From assembly GCA_031178005.1 (NCBI GenBank), contig JAPSJV010000004.1:62001-126000 (forward strand): a stretch of DNA of 64,000 bases, read 5' to 3'. Origin of the DNA: Pseudarthrobacter sp. (lineage in GTDB: Bacteria > Actinomycetota > Actinomycetes > Actinomycetales > Micrococcaceae). The notes under the pieces are model-generated. The model had not been told where the DNA came from and searched no databases. It saw only the letters and a list, made by a program, of their open reading frames with translations. The translations under genes were made by a program, and so were the position numbers. How positions within the stretch are numbered: position 1 is the stretch's first letter; every line of letters begins with the position of its first letter. Positions 1 to 9,728 of the stretch are shown one piece after another.

Positions 1-747
1 CGGGCTTTGCGTCAGGATCAGCGGGAACAGGAACCCGTTCCACACGTGCAGCGCGTTGTAGATGCCCACGGTGATGACCGCGGGCTTGGTCATTGGCAGG
101 GCCAGCCGCCACATCATGGCCCAATCGGAGCAGCCGTCCAGCCGCATGGATTCGAACAGCTCATTGGGGACGTCCCGCATGAAGTTGGACAGGATCAGCA
201 CCGAGATCGGGATGGCGAAGGCGATGGACGGCAGGATCAGCGCCAGCAGGGTGTCATACAGATGGGCCCGGGTGATCATCCAATAGATCGGGATGATGGT
301 GGCATGCAGCGGGATGGCCAGCCCCAGCAGGAACAGGTTGTTGGTCCAGCTCAGGAACCGGCCCTTGCCCCGGACAATCGCGTAGGCGGCCATAAACGCC
401 ACGAACAGGCCAGGGATCACACTGCCCACGGTCACGATGAAGCTGTTCAGGAAGTACCTGGCGAAGTCGTTTTCCAGGACCAGCTTGTAGTTGTCCAGGG
501 TTGGTTCGGTGGGCGGCAGCATCGGGTTCGACGTGAAGAAGCCGGCCTGGTTCTTCAGGCTGGTGATCACCACGTAGTAGACCGGGATGATGATGACGGC
601 CAGCCACGCCCAGCCGCCCAGGCCGCCCAGGAAGTTGGGCCGCTGCCGTGCGGATTTCGCGCGGGGGTGCTTTTTCGGACTGCTGCCGGGTCCGGAAGGA
701 CGTTCGACGGCGGCAGGAGGCTTTGGGAGCTGAATCTCGGTAGCCAT
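1..747 (-). CDS. carbohydrate ABC transporter permease, MalG-type (partial, runs off the left edge)
   Basis: Minus-strand translation from ATG at 747: MATEIQLPKPPAAVERPSG...VIIIPVYYVVITSLKNQAGFF...RLDGCSDWAMMWRLALPMTKPAVIT; EAA-loop-like signature; start overlaps the stop of the next permease. Confidence 0.85.
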   Translation of the reverse strand, partial: MATEIQLPKPPAAVERPSGPGSSPKKHPRAKSARQRPNFLGGLGGWAWLAVIIIPVYYVVITSLKNQAGFFTSNPMLPPTEPTLDNYKLVLENDFARYFLNSFIVTVGSVIPGLFVAFMAAYAIVRGKGRFLSWTNNLFLLGLAIPLHATIIPIYWMITRAHLYDTLLALILPSIAFAIPISVLILSNFMRDVPNELFESMRLDGCSDWAMMWRLALPMTKPAVITVGIYNALHVWNGFLFPLILTQSP

Positions 748-1646
748 CAGGCACCTTCCAGTTGGCTGTCGTTGCGGTTCTTCCCGCCAAGGCGCTGCAG
801 GACCAGGGCCAGGGCCAGGCCGATCACCACCAGGATCACGCCCAGGGCGCTCGCGGCACCCATGTCGTTGGCCTTGAACCCGGTCAGGTACATGTGCAAC
901 GGCAGCAGGCGGGTGGCGTAGCCGGGGCCGCCTGCCGTCAGCACGAAGATGAGGTCGAAGTAGGCCAGCGAGCCCACCACCATCAGCGTCGAGGAGGTGA
1001 TGATGGTGTATTTCAGCTGCGGGAGGGTGATGCTGAAGAACTGCTGCATACGGCCCGCGCCGTCGATCTGCGCTGCCTCATACAGCGAGGTAGGAATCTG
1101 CCGGACGCCGCCCTGGTAGATCAGAGTGTGGAACGGGACAAACTGCCAGGCGATCACGAAGACGACGACGAACAGCACCAGATCCGAATTTCCCAGCCAG
1201 TCCTGGGCGAGGAACGGCAGCCCCAAGCCCGGACCCAGCCCGAAGTTGGGGTCCAGCAATGCCTTGAACGCGATCGCCACCGCGGCCGAGGAGAGCAGCA
1301 GCGGGACGAAGTACAGGACGGCCAGGGCGGCCCGGTACTTCTGCCCGCCGGCGGTGAAGACGCCCAGCAACAGGCTGATGGGTGCCTGGACGATGAAGGA
1401 GAAGAACATGATCTTCGCCGTCACCAGCATGGCATTGCCGGTAATGGGATCGGTCAGGACCGTGGTCCAGCTGGAGAACCCGTCAAGCGTGATTTCGCCC
1501 AGCCCGTTCCACTTGGTGAAGCTGAGGAAAAGCACGCCGAACAGCGGGACGATCGCGAAGAGAAGGAAGAAGATGAGGGCTGGTGCGGCCAGCCACCCCG
1601 ACGGGCCCTTTTCCAGGGCCCGTCGGGAACCGGTGGAGACTGACAC
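747..1646 (-). CDS. carbohydrate ABC transporter permease, MalF-type
   Basis: ORF MSVSTGSRRALEKGPSGWLAAPALIFFLLFAIVPLFGVLFLSFTKWNG...YEAAQIDGAGRMQQFFSITLPQLK. Confidence 0.9.
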   Translation of the reverse strand: MSVSTGSRRALEKGPSGWLAAPALIFFLLFAIVPLFGVLFLSFTKWNGLGEITLDGFSSWTTVLTDPITGNAMLVTAKIMFFSFIVQAPISLLLGVFTAGGQKYRAALAVLYFVPLLLSSAAVAIAFKALLDPNFGLGPGLGLPFLAQDWLGNSDLVLFVVVFVIAWQFVPFHTLIYQGGVRQIPTSLYEAAQIDGAGRMQQFFSITLPQLKYTIITSSTLMVVGSLAYFDLIFVLTAGGPGYATRLLPLHMYLTGFKANDMGAASALGVILVVIGLALALVLQRLGGKNRNDSQLEGA

Positions 1647-1648
1647 GG

Positions 1649-2962
1649 CTACTTCCCGATCGTTGCGTTCATCGTGGTGACGAACTGCTCGGGGGTGATC
1701 TTGTTCAGGAAGATCTGGTCCAGGTTGGAAAGCATCGCATCACCCTGTGCCGGGGTCAGTGCCTGGTCCCAGGAGAGCTGGAAGTTCGGGGCATCCTTGG
1801 CCATGTCGTAGACGAAGGTCAGGAAGTCCTTGTCCGGGGAGGCTTCAAGCATGCTTTCGATTCCGTTGACAGGGGGGACTCCACCGGAATCCACCAGGGT
1901 CTGGCTTTGCTGCTCGGTGTACATCCCGTCCTTGATGTAGTTCAGGGCAGCGTTCTTCTGGCCCTCAGTGGCCTTCGAGGAGACGGACCAGAAATTGGAC
2001 GGGTTGCCCACAATGTTGGCGGGATCGCCCTTGCCGCCTTCAACGGTGGGGAAGGTGGTGAAACCCAGCTTGCCGTTGTTGGTGAAGTCCGGGGCGTCCT
2101 TCTTCATGCCCTGGTAGATCCAGCCGCCGTGCAGCACCATGGCTGCCTTGCCCGTGTAGAGCAGTGCCTGGTCCGCGTTGGAGTCGGCAGCAATGGAGGA
2201 GAACCCGTTGATGAAGCCGCCGGCATTCACCAGGTCCTGGATCTTGGTCAGGGCCTCAACCACGGCAGGGTCGGACCAGGCATCGGGCTTGTTCGCGGCG
2301 ATGTTGTTGAAGACTTCAGGCCCGCCAATACGGTCAACCAGGTATTCCAGCCACATCAGGTCTGGCCACTTTGACTGGCCGCCCAAGGAGAAGGGCGCCA
2401 CACCGGCTTCCTTGAATTTCGGCACCAGGGCCATCAGCTCATCCCAGGTCTTGGGCGGCTGAGCGCCTACCTTCTCGAAGAGCTCCTTGTTGTAGTACAG
2501 GACAATCGGCTGGATGGTGGTGTTGGGAATGGCATACGTCTTGCCATCAATTTCGCCGCTCTTGAGCACCGATTGCAGGTAGCGGTCCTTGACTTCGGGG
2601 TTCTCCGCCAGGAATCCGGTCAGGTCTTCGATCTGTCCGGCATCCACGTAGGACTCCAGCACGCCGCCACCCCATCCGTAGATGAAGGTAGGGCCTTCTC
2701 CGGCGCCGACGGCGGTACGCACCTTGGTCTTGTAGGCATCGTTGGCGAAGAAATCGACTTTGATGGACTGGTCCGCGTGGGCCTCGTTCCACGAATCGAC
2801 TGAGGCCTGGGTGTTGGACTGGTTGGCGCCGGTCAGGGTCCACATGGAAGGTGAATCGGCGCTGACGTTTGCGGGGCCACTGGAACCGCAGGCGGCCAGG
2901 GAGAGCGTTAACACGGTGGCTGCAGCCGTCAGGGCTGTGGAGCGCAGCTTTCGATTGAACAT
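1649..2962 (-). CDS. sugar ABC transporter substrate-binding lipoprotein
   Basis: Lipobox MFNRKLRSTALTAAATVLTLSLAACGSS, family-1 SBP body; the ORF extends upstream to 3133 but the signal peptide fixes the start near 2962. Confidence 0.85.
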   Translation of the reverse strand: MFNRKLRSTALTAAATVLTLSLAACGSSGPANVSADSPSMWTLTGANQSNTQASVDSWNEAHADQSIKVDFFANDAYKTKVRTAVGAGEGPTFIYGWGGGVLESYVDAGQIEDLTGFLAENPEVKDRYLQSVLKSGEIDGKTYAIPNTTIQPIVLYYNKELFEKVGAQPPKTWDELMALVPKFKEAGVAPFSLGGQSKWPDLMWLEYLVDRIGGPEVFNNIAANKPDAWSDPAVVEALTKIQDLVNAGGFINGFSSIAADSNADQALLYTGKAAMVLHGGWIYQGMKKDAPDFTNNGKLGFTTFPTVEGGKGDPANIVGNPSNFWSVSSKATEGQKNAALNYIKDGMYTEQQSQTLVDSGGVPPVNGIESMLEASPDKDFLTFVYDMAKDAPNFQLSWDQALTPAQGDAMLSNLDQIFLNKITPEQFVTTMNATIGK

Positions 2963-3077
2963 ATGGTTTCCGTCCATCCTTCGGGCGTCGTCACTGAGCG
3001 CCCGGTATGAGTTTCGGCAAATCCAGCCCTCGGATGCGAGGCAGTACTGCCATGGAGTTGAATTCACTTGCAAAGCG

Positions 3078-3093
3078 ATCGAAATATTTCGAT
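3078..3093. promoter_or_regulatory. LacI-type operator ATCGAAATATTTCGAT
   Basis: Perfect 16-bp palindrome in the divergent promoter region between the SBP and LacI genes. Confidence 0.7.
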
Positions 3094-3211
3094 AATGCTT
3101 TCGGTTGAGTGACACAAAGGTAACGGACCTCACATGCGAGCGTCAAGGGTTTTCTCCGGTCAAATCCGCTGGCCTATTGACGATAGCGGCGGGAAGCTGC
3201 AAAACTGGCGG

Positions 3212-3227
3212 ATCGAAATGTTTCGAA
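3212..3227. promoter_or_regulatory. second LacI-type operator ATCGAAATGTTTCGAA
   Basis: Same TCGAAA-NN-TTTCGA core as 3078-3093, just upstream of the LacI gene. Confidence 0.65.
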
Positions 3228-3243
3228 ACCGAGGAGCCAGCAG

Positions 3244-4281
3244 ATGACCACCGTGGAGCAGCAGGGCAAACTTACCCTGGCGGCAATTGCCCAGGAGGCC
3301 GGCGTCTCTGTGCCCACGGTCTCCAAGGTCATCAACGGCCGTGACGACGTGGCAGCGGAGACCCGGTCGCGGGTCATGGCGGTCCTGGCGCGCACCGGCT
3401 ACAAGTCGCCGGTCCAGCAGCGGCGGAATCTGACCGGCCGGCAGGCGGTGGAGGTGGTTTACGACTCCCTGGATTCGGCCTACTCCATTGAAGTGCTGAA
3501 CGGGATCCTTGAAGCCGCCGGCGCCGCGGACATTGAGGTGGTGCTGAGTGTCACCAAGCGGGTCCCGTCCCGGCTGACACCTGAGCAGCGTGCCCGCCGG
3601 ATTGTGGACGAGGGCCGCTGCGGCATGATCATGGTGACCTCCGCCTTCAGCGAGGCCCAGCTGGACGCCTTCCATCGCCGCGGAGTTCCCACGGTGGTGA
3701 TTGATCCGTTGAATCCGCCCTCCGGGAAGGCGGTCAGTATCGGGGCCACCAACTGGGCCGGTGGGAAGGATGCCACGTCCCACCTGCTGGATCTGGGCCA
3801 CCGGAAGATTGCCTACCTGGGAGGACCGGAGGGCGTCGAATGCAACCAGGCGCGTCTCCACGGCTACCTTGCCGCGCTCAGGGCCGGGAACGTCGCGGTT
3901 GACGACCGGTACATCCTCCAGGGCAGTTTCAAGTCCGAATCCGGAGTAGAGGGAATGAAAAAGCTGCTGCAGCTGAAGGACAGGCCCACAGCCGTATTTG
4001 CGGCCAACGACAACGTGGCACTCGGGGCGCTCGCAGAGGCCCGGCGGCAGAACATCCTGGTCCCGGAGGAGCTCAGTGTGGTCGGCTTTGACGGGACTTA
4101 CCAGTCCGAGGAATCCGTGCCGGCCTTGACCACGGTGGCCCAACCGTTGCAGGAAATGGGCCGGGCCGCGCTGCGGTTCATCCTGCGCCAGATGCGCGGC
4201 GAACTGCTCGACTCGCGCCGGGTTGAGCTGGCCACGCAGCTGGTGGTCCGGGAATCCACGGCCCCGCCGCCGGGCCCCTAG
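3244..4281 (+). CDS. LacI family transcriptional regulator
   Basis: N-terminal HTH KLTLAAIAQEAGVSVPTVSKVINGRDDVAAETRSRV; periplasmic-binding-like C-terminus. Confidence 0.92.
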   Translation: MTTVEQQGKLTLAAIAQEAGVSVPTVSKVINGRDDVAAETRSRVMAVLARTGYKSPVQQRRNLTGRQAVEVVYDSLDSAYSIEVLNGILEAAGAADIEVVLSVTKRVPSRLTPEQRARRIVDEGRCGMIMVTSAFSEAQLDAFHRRGVPTVVIDPLNPPSGKAVSIGATNWAGGKDATSHLLDLGHRKIAYLGGPEGVECNQARLHGYLAALRAGNVAVDDRYILQGSFKSESGVEGMKKLLQLKDRPTAVFAANDNVALGALAEARRQNILVPEELSVVGFDGTYQSEESVPALTTVAQPLQEMGRAALRFILRQMRGELLDSRRVELATQLVVRESTAPPPGP

Positions 4282-4320
4282 CCCACCCCTGCGCGCCGGG
4301 TTTCCCCCACCCCTGCGCAC

Positions 4321-4377
4321 CGAGTGGCAAGATAATGCCGCTTAGGTTCGGCCTAAGCGGCATTATCTCGCCACTCG
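4321..4377. repeat. long near-perfect inverted repeat (26-bp arms, loop TTCGG)
   Basis: cgagtggcaagataatgccgcttagg-ttcgg-cctaagcggcattatctcgccactcg; 25/26 arm positions pair; intergenic. Confidence 0.85.
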
Positions 4378-4629
4378 ACAGCAACTCGACGGGGGATGGA
4401 CGGGGGTCGATGGAGGGTGGGTGGCGCTTGGATGGGGTGGCCCATTCTGCCGACCCGTAGACCTGCCATTGACTCCCTGCCTAGACTGGCCGGACCGCCA
4501 ACTCCAGGTACCTGCTTGCGTGCTGTAGGCGCGGCGGGGCACCTGCCCTTGGAGGCGTACATCAGAAATTGCTTCATGATTCATCCGGTCCTCAATGTTG
4601 TGGGCCGGCAGGAGACGAAGGAGAACAAG

Positions 4630-5841
4630 ATGGCAGGGAATAAAGCGGTCGCTTACAAGGCGCCCGGCAAAGTTGAACTGATCGACATCGACTATCCCAC
4701 GTTTGAACTTCAGGACGGCCCGGGCGTCAACCCGGCGAACGTTGGCCGGAAGGTCCAGCACGGCGCGATCATCAAAACAGTGGCCACCAATATCTGCGGT
4801 TCGGACCAGCACATGGTCCGCGGCCGCACCACCGCCCCGCCGGACCTGGTGCTGGGGCACGAAATCACTGGCGAAGTGGTTGAGGTGGGGTCCGACGTCG
4901 AATTCATCAAGGTGGGGGATCTTTGCTCGGTTCCCTTCAACATCGCCTGTGGCCGGTGCCGGAACTGTAAGGAGCGGAAGACCGGCATCTGCCTCAACGT
5001 AAATCCGGACCGGCCAGGCAGCGCTTACGGTTATGTGGATATGGGCGGTTGGGTAGGTGGCCAGGCCAACTACGTCCTGGTGCCATATGCGGACTGGAAT
5101 CTGCTGAAGTTCCCGGACAAGGACCGCGCCATGGAGAAGATCCTTGACCTGGCGATGCTCTCGGACATTTTCCCCACCGGGTTCCACGGGGCTGTCACCG
5201 CCGGTGTTGGCGTCGGCTCCACGGTGTACGTCGCCGGCGCCGGACCTGTTGGCCTCGCAGCGGCCACCAGCGCACATTTGCTGGGTGCCGCCGTCGTGAT
5301 TGTTGGAGACCTGAATGAGGACCGGCTGAACCAGGCACGCAGTTTCGGTTGTGAAACCGTGGACCTCACCAAGGGCGGGCCGGCGGAGCAGATCGAGCAG
5401 ATCCTGGGCGTTCCGGAGGTGGATTGCGGCGTTGACGCTGTGGGTTTCGAGGCGAAGGGCCACGGCCATGATGCGCAGGAGGCGCCCGCCACGGTGCTGA
5501 ATTCGCTGATGGAGATCACGGCGGCCGGCGGCGCGTTGGGCATTCCGGGGTTGTATGTCACCGGCGATCCGGGTGGCATTGACGATGCCGCCAAGAAGGG
5601 TGCGCTCAGCCTCAGCCTTGGCACCGGCTGGGCCAAGTCGTTGAGCTTCACCACGGGCCAGTGTCCGGTGATGAAGTACAACCGGCAGCTGATGATGGCC
5701 ATCCTGAATGACCGGGTGAACATCGCCAGGAACGTGAATGCGAAGGCGATCACGCTGGAGGAGGCGCCGCAGGGGTATGCGGAGTTCGACGCCGGCGCGG
5801 CCACCAAGTACGTTCTGAATCCGAACGGATACCTCAGCTGA
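4630..5841 (+). CDS. fdhA: glutathione-independent formaldehyde dehydrogenase, zinc-dependent alcohol dehydrogenase family
   Basis: MAGNKAVAYKAPGKVELIDIDYPTFE...NICGSDQHMVRGRT...GHEITGEV; CGRCRNCKERKTGIC structural zinc site; VAGAGPVGLAAA. Confidence 0.88.
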   Translation: MAGNKAVAYKAPGKVELIDIDYPTFELQDGPGVNPANVGRKVQHGAIIKTVATNICGSDQHMVRGRTTAPPDLVLGHEITGEVVEVGSDVEFIKVGDLCSVPFNIACGRCRNCKERKTGICLNVNPDRPGSAYGYVDMGGWVGGQANYVLVPYADWNLLKFPDKDRAMEKILDLAMLSDIFPTGFHGAVTAGVGVGSTVYVAGAGPVGLAAATSAHLLGAAVVIVGDLNEDRLNQARSFGCETVDLTKGGPAEQIEQILGVPEVDCGVDAVGFEAKGHGHDAQEAPATVLNSLMEITAAGGALGIPGLYVTGDPGGIDDAAKKGALSLSLGTGWAKSLSFTTGQCPVMKYNRQLMMAILNDRVNIARNVNAKAITLEEAPQGYAEFDAGAATKYVLNPNGYLS

Positions 5842-5935
5842 GCCGTGGTCACCTTGTGAGGGGGCGCTGCCTGGCCGGGTAAGTGTGCCCGGCCAGGCGG
5901 TCGCGTTGGGATGCGGCTTGCTTGAATCTCTCGAT

Positions 5936-5964
5936 TATCGATACAATCTCATTGTTAATCGATA
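5936..5964. promoter_or_regulatory. putative HTH operator upstream of the DUF2975/XRE pair
   Basis: tatcgatacaat-ctc-attgttaatcgata: paired ATCGATA boxes with inner ACAAT/ATTGT symmetry directly before the gene. Confidence 0.5.
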
Positions 5965-5980
5965 CTTGAAGGAGACCCTC

Positions 5981-6472
5981 ATGGGAAAGCTCACCATCCT
6001 CGCGTTGCGTATTGTGCTCGCACTGGTCCTGGCCGGCTCGCTGTTTGTGCAGGTGTGGATGGTTCCGTTGCTGTCCATCGACCTTGAGGAGGCGGGTGCG
6101 CCAACCGAGTTGCGGATCCCTTTCCTGGCGATCGTGGTCCTGGGCATCTTGACCGTGCAGGTCAGTGCCGTCTGCGTGTGGCGGCTGCTCACCATGGTCC
6201 GGCGCGGCACGGTGTTCTCGCACGCCGCGTTCCGGTACGTGGACATCATTTTCGGGGCCGTGGCTGCCGCCTCGGTGCTGGTGTTCGGGCTGGCGGTGCT
6301 GCTTGCGCCGGGCGACGTGGCGCCGGGTATCGTGGGTCTGATCTGCGGCGCGTCCCTGATGATCGCCGGGGTGGCGCTCCTGGTGCTGGTGCTGCGGACG
6401 CTGCTGGCCCAGGCGGTAGCCGTCGACGCCGAGGCGCAGCACCTCCGTACCGAGCTCGGCGAGGTGATCTGA
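5981..6472 (+). CDS. DUF2975-like integral membrane protein
   Basis: MGKLTILALRIVLALVLAGSLFVQVWMVPLL..., four hydrophobic segments, coupled to a small XRE regulator; RBS gaagga. Confidence 0.7.
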   Translation: MGKLTILALRIVLALVLAGSLFVQVWMVPLLSIDLEEAGAPTELRIPFLAIVVLGILTVQVSAVCVWRLLTMVRRGTVFSHAAFRYVDIIFGAVAAASVLVFGLAVLLAPGDVAPGIVGLICGASLMIAGVALLVLVLRTLLAQAVAVDAEAQHLRTELGEVI

Positions 6473-6724
6473 GTGCCCATCATCGTGGACATCGACGTCC
6501 TGCTGGCCAAGCGCAAGATGCCCGTCGGCGTGCTCGCGGAGCGCGTCGGAATTACGCCCGCCAACCTCGCGGTGCTCAAGAACGGCCGGGCCAAGGCGGT
6601 CCGGTTCACCACGCTCGAGGCATTGTGCGAGGTCCTGGAATGCCAGCCGGGGGACCTGTTGCGCTGGGTGCCGGAAGACGCGGAGGCGTCGGAGTACGAC
6701 GCCGGCCTGCCGCCTGAGCGCTAG
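6473..6724 (+). CDS. small XRE/HTH regulator (YozG-like)
   Basis: GTG start adjoining the preceding stop; PIIVDIDVLLAKRKMPVGVLAERVGITPANLAVLKNGRAKAVRFTTLEALCEVLECQPGDLL. Confidence 0.8.
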   Translation: MPIIVDIDVLLAKRKMPVGVLAERVGITPANLAVLKNGRAKAVRFTTLEALCEVLECQPGDLLRWVPEDAEASEYDAGLPPER

Positions 6725-6862
6725 GGAGCCCGCCGTCGGGGGTTATGCGCTGGTGAACACAACTCCCGCCCGGTGTGGCTGGAGTCCGGCCCGGCAGTCC
6801 GGATGATTGCAGGGCGGAACGGGGAGCAGCGTCCGCCGTCCCGCCCTGCGCGTCACCTGGAC

Positions 6863-8377
6863 TTATGGGATGGCAGAGGCGCTTTTGGCATATGTTGATT
6901 CGTCGAGACCGCTCATCGACGGGTCGTAGCTGACATCGCCCACGTCGTACATGGATGTCATCCAGTGGTAAAAGTTGTCTCCGCGCTCCCGCAGAAGAAA
7001 ATAAAGCCGGCGCATCATTGATGACAGAATTTCTGACATTTCCGGGTGGTTGTAGACATTTTGCAATTCATCTGGATCGCGTTCAAGGTCATAGAGTTCG
7101 TTGACGGACTCCGGGTTGACGATCAATTTGTACCGTCGCGTCCTGAGCATTCTCTGTGGGTAGGGGAAATGGTGCCCGTGGAATTCCGCGACGAGGTCCT
7201 CCTGCCACGGGACCTTTTTACCGGCCGTTAGCGGCAGGAGGCTTCGCGAATCCGGCGCGGGACAAGAACCAATGTTTGCCAGGTCCAGAATCGTTGCCGC
7301 GCAATCCAGCAGGCTGACGAATTCATCGCATACGACGCCGGCGGGGGCGCCTGGAACCCGCAGGATCCCAGCCGTGCGGTAGATGTCCTCATACATGGCA
7401 GGGCCCTTGTCATGAAGTCGATGCGCTCCGGTGAACTCGCCATGGTCGGACGTGAAGAACACTGCGGTTTCATCTACCAGTTCCAGCCGCTTCATGGCGT
7501 CGAGGACGCGGCCGATTTGCTCATCAATGAGGGCAACATAGCCCCAATAGACGGCGATCAGCTTACGGGTGGTTTCGATCGGCATGGTGTCAAAAGTCCA
7601 GTGTGCACTATAGTTCTTTTGCACTGTTGGCTTTCCCTCGAACGTTTCACTGATCGATTTGGGCAATTCAACGCCAGCCGGATCGATCAAGTCGAAATAC
7701 TGGTCCGGCACAATGTACGGCAGATGAGGTCCGAAGAAGTGTAGCGCGAGGAAGAAGGGTTTCCCGGATTTCTTGTAATCGTCGGCATACCGTTCGAGCC
7801 ATTCGATGGTCCGTGTGGCGAGGTAGTACTCAAAGGTTGCCTCCACTGGTTGGTGGAGACGTGCTGCCAGCAGGTTTCCCGGCCCCCCGTTGGGTAGCGT
7901 GCCCCGGATTCGGTCGCTGATTTCATAAGGCGGCAAACCGTTGGTGTTGAGGTATTCAAGGTAGTCTTCGTGGTCCACTGGATTGTGCCAGCCAGGGAGG
8001 TCTGGGCCATCGAAGCCGAAGTCGGCAGCGTTTTTCTTGTTTCCGGCGTGCCACTTGCCGACGAGCCCGGTGTTGTAGCCCCCTTGGCGGAGCGCCTGGG
8101 AGAAAGAAAATTGGTCGTCGGGAAGGTCTTCGATGTAGCCCACGTTGCGCTCGTGGTTAGCGAGGACCTTGTGCCGAAACGGTGCTTCGCCGGTGAGGAG
8201 ACTGGCACGCGCCGGGGTACAGATGGCGGTCGGTGTGTACCATCGATCGAACCTGGTCCCGGTTGCGGCCAACTCGTCCAATACCGGCGTCTGTGCCAGC
8301 GGATTTCCGTAGCAGCCCAGGGTGTCCACCCGCTGCTGGTCCGTCAGGAGAAAAAGGATGTTGCGTGGCCCGGTCAT
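6863..8377 (-). CDS. Cys-type sulfatase
   Basis: NILFLLTDQQRVDTLGCYGN; TAICTPARASLLTGE (C-x-P-x-R formylglycine core); FFTSDHGEFTGAH. Confidence 0.92.
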   Translation of the reverse strand: MTGPRNILFLLTDQQRVDTLGCYGNPLAQTPVLDELAATGTRFDRWYTPTAICTPARASLLTGEAPFRHKVLANHERNVGYIEDLPDDQFSFSQALRQGGYNTGLVGKWHAGNKKNAADFGFDGPDLPGWHNPVDHEDYLEYLNTNGLPPYEISDRIRGTLPNGGPGNLLAARLHQPVEATFEYYLATRTIEWLERYADDYKKSGKPFFLALHFFGPHLPYIVPDQYFDLIDPAGVELPKSISETFEGKPTVQKNYSAHWTFDTMPIETTRKLIAVYWGYVALIDEQIGRVLDAMKRLELVDETAVFFTSDHGEFTGAHRLHDKGPAMYEDIYRTAGILRVPGAPAGVVCDEFVSLLDCAATILDLANIGSCPAPDSRSLLPLTAGKKVPWQEDLVAEFHGHHFPYPQRMLRTRRYKLIVNPESVNELYDLERDPDELQNVYNHPEMSEILSSMMRRLYFLLRERGDNFYHWMTSMYDVGDVSYDPSMSGLDESTYAKSASAIP

Positions 8378-9660
8378 TTTCCAGCCTTAAGGTTGTGGTC
8401 GGCAGCGGTATCGGTCACATTCCGCCGTAGGTAGTCGTTGGAGAATTTTCCTTCTGGATCGAGTTCATGGATCAGCTCGTGGAAATCTGCGATTCGCCTG
8501 AACAGCGGCGCGATGACGGAATAGTCCATGGTGTGGGCCTTGCCCCAATGGGGGCGTGCCCGGAAGGGTGATAACGCTTCTTCGATCCGGGGAAGGAGTA
8601 ACTGCACGTCCGTTGGGATCTTCCGCCACGTGAAATGGATGCCAATAACGTCTTCCTGGTAAGCCGGGCTCAGCCAGAGTTCATCAGCGGCAATTGACCT
8701 TATTTCGCTGCCAATGAGGAGAGGATCGATTGCCTTTCCCAACTCACGAAGGGCTTTGAGAGCGGGTACAACGTCGGTGCGGGCGACAAAATACTCGCTT
8801 TGGATCTCTTCACCGTGGCTTGGTGCCAGGCCCATCTTGAAGTGCGGTAGTTGGTCATTCCACGGACCTGCCACACCATCATCCAAGGTATGGTTTTCTG
8901 CCAGTGCATCGGTGGGCGCGAGCGCTCGGGTGCCCCCGAAATACTCGTCAGGGAGGTGGCGGGGGACTCCGTCCCGCAGCCGTGATTTGAGGACCACACG
9001 ATTGATGGAATCCGTGCTCCACCGCGTGAAGATATTGACTGAGTACGCCCCGGACATTATCTCGTCGAAGTTTTCAAGAAGAACAGACCAGGAGATCGAC
9101 GAGTACCGGTTCTGTTGAATCTCATACGTCGGTTCGATGCGGAGTTCGAGTCTGCTGACGATCCCCAGGGCTCCGAGGGCCAACACCATTCCGTGGAACT
9201 TCTCACCATGTTCCACGGCCGAAAACCTGCGCAGCGCTCCATCGGCGCAGATCATTTCCATGGCTGTCACAGCTGTGGCCAGGTTGCCGTTGCCGTCACC
9301 GGAACCGTGAGTGCCGGTGGCACATGCTCCGCCAATCGAAATGTGCGGGAGGGAACCTAGGTTATGGAGCGCGTATCCGTGCGTTTGAAGGTATTGAGCC
9401 AGAATGCCGTACGGGACGGCCGAGCTTGCGCTCACACTGGAGCCATCCGGCGCTATCCGCAGATCGTAATCGAGGTCCCTCAGGCTCAATAAGGTGCCCT
9501 CGGTGTCCGCGATTCCATTGAAGGAATGCCGGGTGCCCAATGCCCGGACTTTGGATGACCCGGCTACGAACGCCGAAGCCTCGGTTATGGTCCGGGGGTA
9601 GGCGATACGTTCGGCTTCGAACCGGTAGTTGCCGGCCCAGTTGTACTTGTCTTCGTGCAT
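8374..9660 (-). CDS. FAD-linked alditol / sugar-lactone oxidase-like protein
   Basis: NWAGNYRFEAERIAYPRTITEASAFVAGSSKVRALGTRHSFNGIADTEGTLLSLRDL; C-terminal HWGKAHTM motif; overlaps the sulfatase start. Confidence 0.8.
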   Translation of the reverse strand: MHEDKYNWAGNYRFEAERIAYPRTITEASAFVAGSSKVRALGTRHSFNGIADTEGTLLSLRDLDYDLRIAPDGSSVSASSAVPYGILAQYLQTHGYALHNLGSLPHISIGGACATGTHGSGDGNGNLATAVTAMEMICADGALRRFSAVEHGEKFHGMVLALGALGIVSRLELRIEPTYEIQQNRYSSISWSVLLENFDEIMSGAYSVNIFTRWSTDSINRVVLKSRLRDGVPRHLPDEYFGGTRALAPTDALAENHTLDDGVAGPWNDQLPHFKMGLAPSHGEEIQSEYFVARTDVVPALKALRELGKAIDPLLIGSEIRSIAADELWLSPAYQEDVIGIHFTWRKIPTDVQLLLPRIEEALSPFRARPHWGKAHTMDYSVIAPLFRRIADFHELIHELDPEGKFSNDYLRRNVTDTAADHNLKAGK

Positions 9661-9728
9661 GACAATCTAGATCTTTCTACTCATACAGGGCGCGGAGTTT
9701 GTCCCGCGAAGCGATACCACCGGCCGTA

